Assembly (NCBI GenBank): GCA_026389955.1
Contig: JAPLGY010000177.1
Coordinates: 1 to 13,563, forward strand
DNA from: Caldilinea sp.
Lineage (GTDB): Bacteria > Chloroflexota > Anaerolineae > Caldilineales > Caldilineaceae
Length of the DNA: 13,563 bases
Reading direction: 5' to 3'
The translations under genes and the position numbers were made by a program. This document shows positions 10,463 through 13,563 of the stretch, piece after piece (within the stretch, counting starts at the first letter, position 1; each line of letters opens with the position of its first letter). The notes under the pieces are model-generated. The model ran no database searches. It saw nothing but the letters and a program-made list of their open reading frames with translations, and was not told where the DNA came from.

Positions 10463-10510
10463 GGCTGTTTTCCTTCGTAAACTCCTTGCAACTCGTTGCG
10501 GTTCTGTGCG

Positions 10511-12373
10511 CTACAGCGTGCCGGCCGGACGATGCCACTGCATGGTGTAGAGCCGGTAGTAATCACCTCGCTGCGCCAGCAGCTGCTGGTGGCTGCCACG
10601 TTCGATCACCCGGCCACGGTCCATGACAATGATCTGGTCGGCGTTGACAATGGTGCTGAGACGATGGGCAATCACAAAGGTGGTACGGCCCGCCATCAAG
10701 GTATCCATCGCACGTTGGATGATCTGCTCGGTCGCCGTGTCGACGCTGCTCGTCGCTTCGTCCAGGATCAGGATGCGCGGGTTGGCCAGCAGAGCACGGG
10801 CAAAAGAGATCAGCTGACGCTGGCCAGCACTGAAGTTGCTGCCGTTCTCTTCGACCCGGGTCGCGTAGCCCTCAGGCAGCGCCACAATAAAATCGTGAAC
10901 CCCTACCGCCCTGGCTGCGGCCTCCATCTCCACCTCAGAGGCCTCCAAACGTCCATAGCAGATGTTTTCAGCCAGCGTGCCGCTGAACAAGAAAGGATCC
11001 TGCAGCACAATGCCCATCTGCGCATGCAGGCTGGCCAGGGTGATGTCGCGGACATCCTGGCCATCTACGCGCACGCTGCCTGCGCTGACGTCGAAGAAAC
11101 GGGCAAGCAGACGGATCACCGTGCTCTTGCCCGCCCCAGTCTCGCCGACCAGAGCAATGCGATCGCCCGGCGCCGCATGGATCGAGACATCCTCCAGCAC
11201 AGGTTCGTCGTCTTTGTATCGAAAGACGACATGTTCGAAATCGACCTCTCCCCGGATCGGCCCGATCGGCAGAGCACTGGGCCGATCCGCCAGGTCAGGC
11301 TCGGTATCAAGCAACGCAAAAATGCGTTCACAGGAAGTCATGGTGGCCTGGAAGGTGTTGTAGCGCTGAGCCAGCTCGCGGATCGGTTCAAAAAAGCGCT
11401 CGATGTAGAGTACAAAAGCAACCAACACCCCTGCACTCAAGGCATCGCCCATCACCAGCCAGCCGCCGACCCCCAACGCCAGCGATATGGAGAGTGACCC
11501 GATGAAGTCAACACCTGGGAAAAAAATGGCCGACAGCTTGGTGGCACGCACGTTGGCGTCGAAGAAGGAACGGTTGAGATCGTCAAAGTGCCAAAAACTG
11601 CGCTGCTCACGATTGAAACTGCGCGTCACACGCACGCCGGCGATCGACTCGTTGAGGTAGCCGTTGATGATCGAGAGCCGCTGGCGGGTGGCACGATAGG
11701 CATCGCGCACATGGTGGCGCCAATAGTTGGTCAACAGCCCCATCGGCAGGATCATCGCAAACACCACCAGGGCCAGCCGCCACTCCATCGCCAGCATCGC
11801 CGCCGAGATACCCACCAGGTTGAGCGTGGAGCGTGCCTGCCCGGTGATCGACCAGGTGAGAAATTCCTGCAGCACACCGACATCGCCGATCAGACGGCTC
11901 ATCAGACGCCCTACACTCATGTTGTTGTGAAAATTCAACGACAGACGGTGCAGATGTCGGAACAGTTCGGCGCGCAAATCCGTGACCACACGCGTGCCGA
12001 CAAACGCCATAAGATGAATGCGCTGCCGGTTGGTCGCCCACTCGAAGAGCACAACCCCGGCCAGCACCAACCCCCAACGCTGCAGCTGCCCCACCTCCCC
12101 GGCTGCAATCGAATCGATCGCCTGCCCCACCACCCACGGCCCACTCACCGACAGCAGAGTCGAGACCGCCATCCAGATCACCGCCAGGATCAGCCGCCGC
12201 CGGTAAGGGCCAACGTACCTGAAAAGCCGCAGCAGCAGCCGACCGTCGTAGGCGTTGCCCAGCACATCGTCGTCGCCGCCGTAAAGCAGCGCTTCCACCT
12301 TGGCCTCGCGACGAGCACGCGCCTCCAACGTGTCTTGCGGGCGCTTCCAAAGCTGAGCAGCAGAATTGGCCAT
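10511..12373 (-). CDS. ABC exporter half-transporter, catalytic-site subunit of a heterodimer
   Basis: This is a protein of 620 residues with an N-terminal six-helix transmembrane domain (about 50-340) and a C-terminal nucleotide-binding domain. Walker A is GETGAGKST (410-418), the Q-loop Q458, the signature NFSAGQ (513-518), Walker B ILILDE with catalytic E539, D-loop SSVD and switch H570. The signature departs from LSGGQ while the Walker B glutamate and switch histidine are canonical, complementary to its upstream partner. The first 45 residues are a charged cytoplasmic extension. The start is ATG 12373, preceded by AAGGAGAGG. A GTG at 12415 overlapping the partner's TGA is in frame but has no good ribosome-binding site. 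Family members (BmrCD, TM287/288-like) export drugs, lipids or peptides. The substrate is unknown. Confidence 0.94.
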   Translation of the reverse strand: MANSAAQLWKRPQDTLEARARREAKVEALLYGGDDDVLGNAYDGRLLLRLFRYVGPYRRRLILAVIWMAVSTLLSVSGPWVVGQAIDSIAAGEVGQLQRWGLVLAGVVLFEWATNRQRIHLMAFVGTRVVTDLRAELFRHLHRLSLNFHNNMSVGRLMSRLIGDVGVLQEFLTWSITGQARSTLNLVGISAAMLAMEWRLALVVFAMILPMGLLTNYWRHHVRDAYRATRQRLSIINGYLNESIAGVRVTRSFNREQRSFWHFDDLNRSFFDANVRATKLSAIFFPGVDFIGSLSISLALGVGGWLVMGDALSAGVLVAFVLYIERFFEPIRELAQRYNTFQATMTSCERIFALLDTEPDLADRPSALPIGPIRGEVDFEHVVFRYKDDEPVLEDVSIHAAPGDRIALVGETGAGKSTVIRLLARFFDVSAGSVRVDGQDVRDITLASLHAQMGIVLQDPFLFSGTLAENICYGRLEASEVEMEAAARAVGVHDFIVALPEGYATRVEENGSNFSAGQRQLISFARALLANPRILILDEATSSVDTATEQIIQRAMDTLMAGRTTFVIAHRLSTIVNADQIIVMDRGRVIERGSHQQLLAQRGDYYRLYTMQWHRPAGTL

Positions 12374-12411
12374 CTGAGTCCTCTCCTTGGCTGAATTGAC
12401 CTGCACCGTTC

Positions 12412-13563
12412 TCACTGTCCCGCCACCTGCAGATACTCTTCCTGAGCCTTGAGCTGCAAATCGTAGATCGTACGATACAGACCTGGCTGCTCCAGCAGCT
12501 GCTGGTGGCTGCCTGTCTGCACGATCCGCCCCCCGTCGAGCACATAGATGCAGCTGGCATTTTTAAGTGTGACCAGACGCTGGGCGATGAGAAAGGTCGT
12601 ACGGTTTTTCATCAGCCTGGCCAACGCCTCCTGAATCAAATGCTCGGTCTGGGTGTCGACACTGCTGGTGGAATCGTCCAAAATCAAAATTTTTGGGTTG
12701 TAGAGCAAGGCTCGGGCAATGGCAATGCGCTGGCGCTGGCCGCCGCTCAACGTCACCCCACGCTCGCCCACCTGGGTCGCATAGCCGTTCGGGAAACGCA
12801 CAATAAATTCGTGCGCGTTGGCTGCCTTGGCTGCAGCCACCACCTCTTCGTCGGTGGCCTCGGCCACCCCATAGGCGATGTTGTCGCGGATCGTCGTGCT
12901 GAAGAGAAAGGATTCCTGTTGGACCATGCCGACATGGCGGCGCAGGCTGCGCAACGTCACCTGACGCACGTCAACCCCATCCACCAGCACACGCCCGCTG
13001 GATGGATCATAAAAACGCGAAAGCAATGCAATCACAGTCGATTTGCCTGCCCCGGTCGGCCCGACCAATGCCACCGTCTGACCAGGTTCCACCGTGAAGT
13101 CAATGTCGGAGAGCACACGGCTGGCCCCCTCATAGCCAAAAGAGACCTTTTCGTAGCGGACACGACCCTCGATCGGCCCCAACGCAACCGCATCCGGAGC
13201 CTCTTCGATCTCGACCGGCGTGTCGATGATCTCAAAAATACGCTGGGCCGCAGCCCCGGCAGTCGCAGCCAGGTTGACCAGGTTGCCCACCTGCTGGGCT
13301 GGCGCATGCAGCATCAACAAGTAGGAGATCAACGCAAACAGGGTGCCGACACTCAGCGTCCCCTCGACCGCAGCCAAACCGCCAAACCAGAGCAGCAAAA
13401 AGACGCCGACAGACAATACAAACGTGAAGAGTGGCCAGTAGTCGCCCCAGGTGCGGATCACGCCGCTGCGCCGCCGAAACCATTCGTCGCTGATCGAGTC
13501 AAATTTCTCAAATTCGTAGGGCTCACGCGCAAACGCCTTGACCACCCCAATCCCGGTCATGCT
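12412..13563 (-). CDS. ABC exporter half-transporter, degenerate-site subunit (5' end beyond window)
   Basis: The gene runs off the right edge. The visible 383 codons start inside the transmembrane domain, just before the conserved TGIGVVKAFARE coupling region, so roughly 240 N-terminal residues are missing, and the Met at 13560 is internal. Numbered from that Met, Walker A is GPTGAGKST (167-175), Q-loop Q214, signature LSGGQ (271-275) and Walker B ILILD. The catalytic glutamate is replaced by D296 and the switch histidine by Q327 (LIAQRL). Asp plus Gln is the substitution pair I recall in the degenerate site of heterodimeric exporters such as TAP1. Its canonical LSGGQ would complete the catalytic site of the downstream subunit. 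The stop at 12412-12414 lies 38 bp before the next start, so the two are surely co-transcribed. Confidence 0.94.
   Translation of the reverse strand, partial: SMTGIGVVKAFAREPYEFEKFDSISDEWFRRRSGVIRTWGDYWPLFTFVLSVGVFLLLWFGGLAAVEGTLSVGTLFALISYLLMLHAPAQQVGNLVNLAATAGAAAQRIFEIIDTPVEIEEAPDAVALGPIEGRVRYEKVSFGYEGASRVLSDIDFTVEPGQTVALVGPTGAGKSTVIALLSRFYDPSSGRVLVDGVDVRQVTLRSLRRHVGMVQQESFLFSTTIRDNIAYGVAEATDEEVVAAAKAANAHEFIVRFPNGYATQVGERGVTLSGGQRQRIAIARALLYNPKILILDDSTSSVDTQTEHLIQEALARLMKNRTTFLIAQRLVTLKNASCIYVLDGGRIVQTGSHQQLLEQPGLYRTIYDLQLKAQEEYLQVAGQ

Noticed and set aside
10488..10499. GCAACTCGTTGC palindrome before the HAD gene
   Set aside because: Only a 4-5 bp stem, which is easily chance in this sequence, and no second site is seen.
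10496..11497. Plus-strand open frame opposite the ABC transporter (333 codons)
   Set aside because: It lies within the nucleotide-binding domain coding sequence of the minus-strand exporter, which has all of its motifs.
12373..12415. GTG 12415 as the start of the second ABC gene, giving a GTGA overlap with the first
   Set aside because: ATG 12373 has a strong AAGGAGAGG ribosome-binding site. The 14 extra residues add nothing conserved.

Overview
The window is chromosomal, GC-rich bacterial DNA with housekeeping-type genes packed on both strands. It holds no RNA gene, CRISPR array, insertion sequence or phage gene that I can recognise. The gene mix suggests Chloroflexota, perhaps a Caldilineae/Anaerolineae-like lineage: a long Lon with an acidic N-terminal extension, a decaprenyl-phosphate phosphoribosyltransferase-like UbiA protein, a small thioredoxin-like [2Fe-2S] ferredoxin, TlyA, and a heterodimeric ABC exporter. 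This taxonomic guess rests on remembered protein styles and has not been tested by a search.

Layout, left to right. (1) 98-2594 (+) is a lon gene that is broken inside its ATPase module. About 25 conserved residues at the start of the AAA+ lid are missing and the downstream part is in another frame, although the Ser-Lys protease dyad is intact. (2) 2628-4674 (+) has its own sigma70-like promoter and a 15-bp hairpin at the very start of the predicted transcript. It encodes a multidomain protein: PHP metal-dependent phosphoesterase, AlbA_2-like DNA-binding domain, Pro-rich linker and an unrecognised C-terminal domain. This is the most intriguing protein of the window. (3) 4715-5629 (-) is a UbiA-type membrane prenyl-phosphate phosphoribosyltransferase, convergent with the PHP gene and divergent from tlyA. 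(4) 5705-6556 (+) is tlyA, whose 3' end overlaps a convergent [2Fe-2S] ferredoxin gene (6530-6907, -) by 27 bp. (5) After a 350-bp divergent regulatory region, a Nudix hydrolase (7258-7836, +) and an extended-SDR sugar epimerase/dehydratase (7826-8902, +) overlap by 11 bp and form an operon. (6) On the minus strand, reading leftward from the right edge, lie two ABC exporter half-transporters (12412-13563, partial, and 10511-12373), a HAD phosphatase/phosphomutase (9803-10462), a short coding-like ORF (9476-9784) and a coiled-coil hypothetical protein (8928-9452 or 9488) built around a 33-bp tandem repeat.

Functional links. The two ABC subunits carry complementary active-site substitutions, as expected of a heterodimer with one degenerate and one catalytic ATP site. 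The HAD gene follows them closely and is probably co-transcribed. The UbiA protein and the epimerase could both serve cell-surface polysaccharide or lipid-linked sugar synthesis, but they are not adjacent and this is only a suggestion. I see no convincing new multi-gene system. The items most worth a second look are the lon lesion, the PHP/AlbA_2 fusion with its structured 5' leader, and the unexplained 9453-9802 region.
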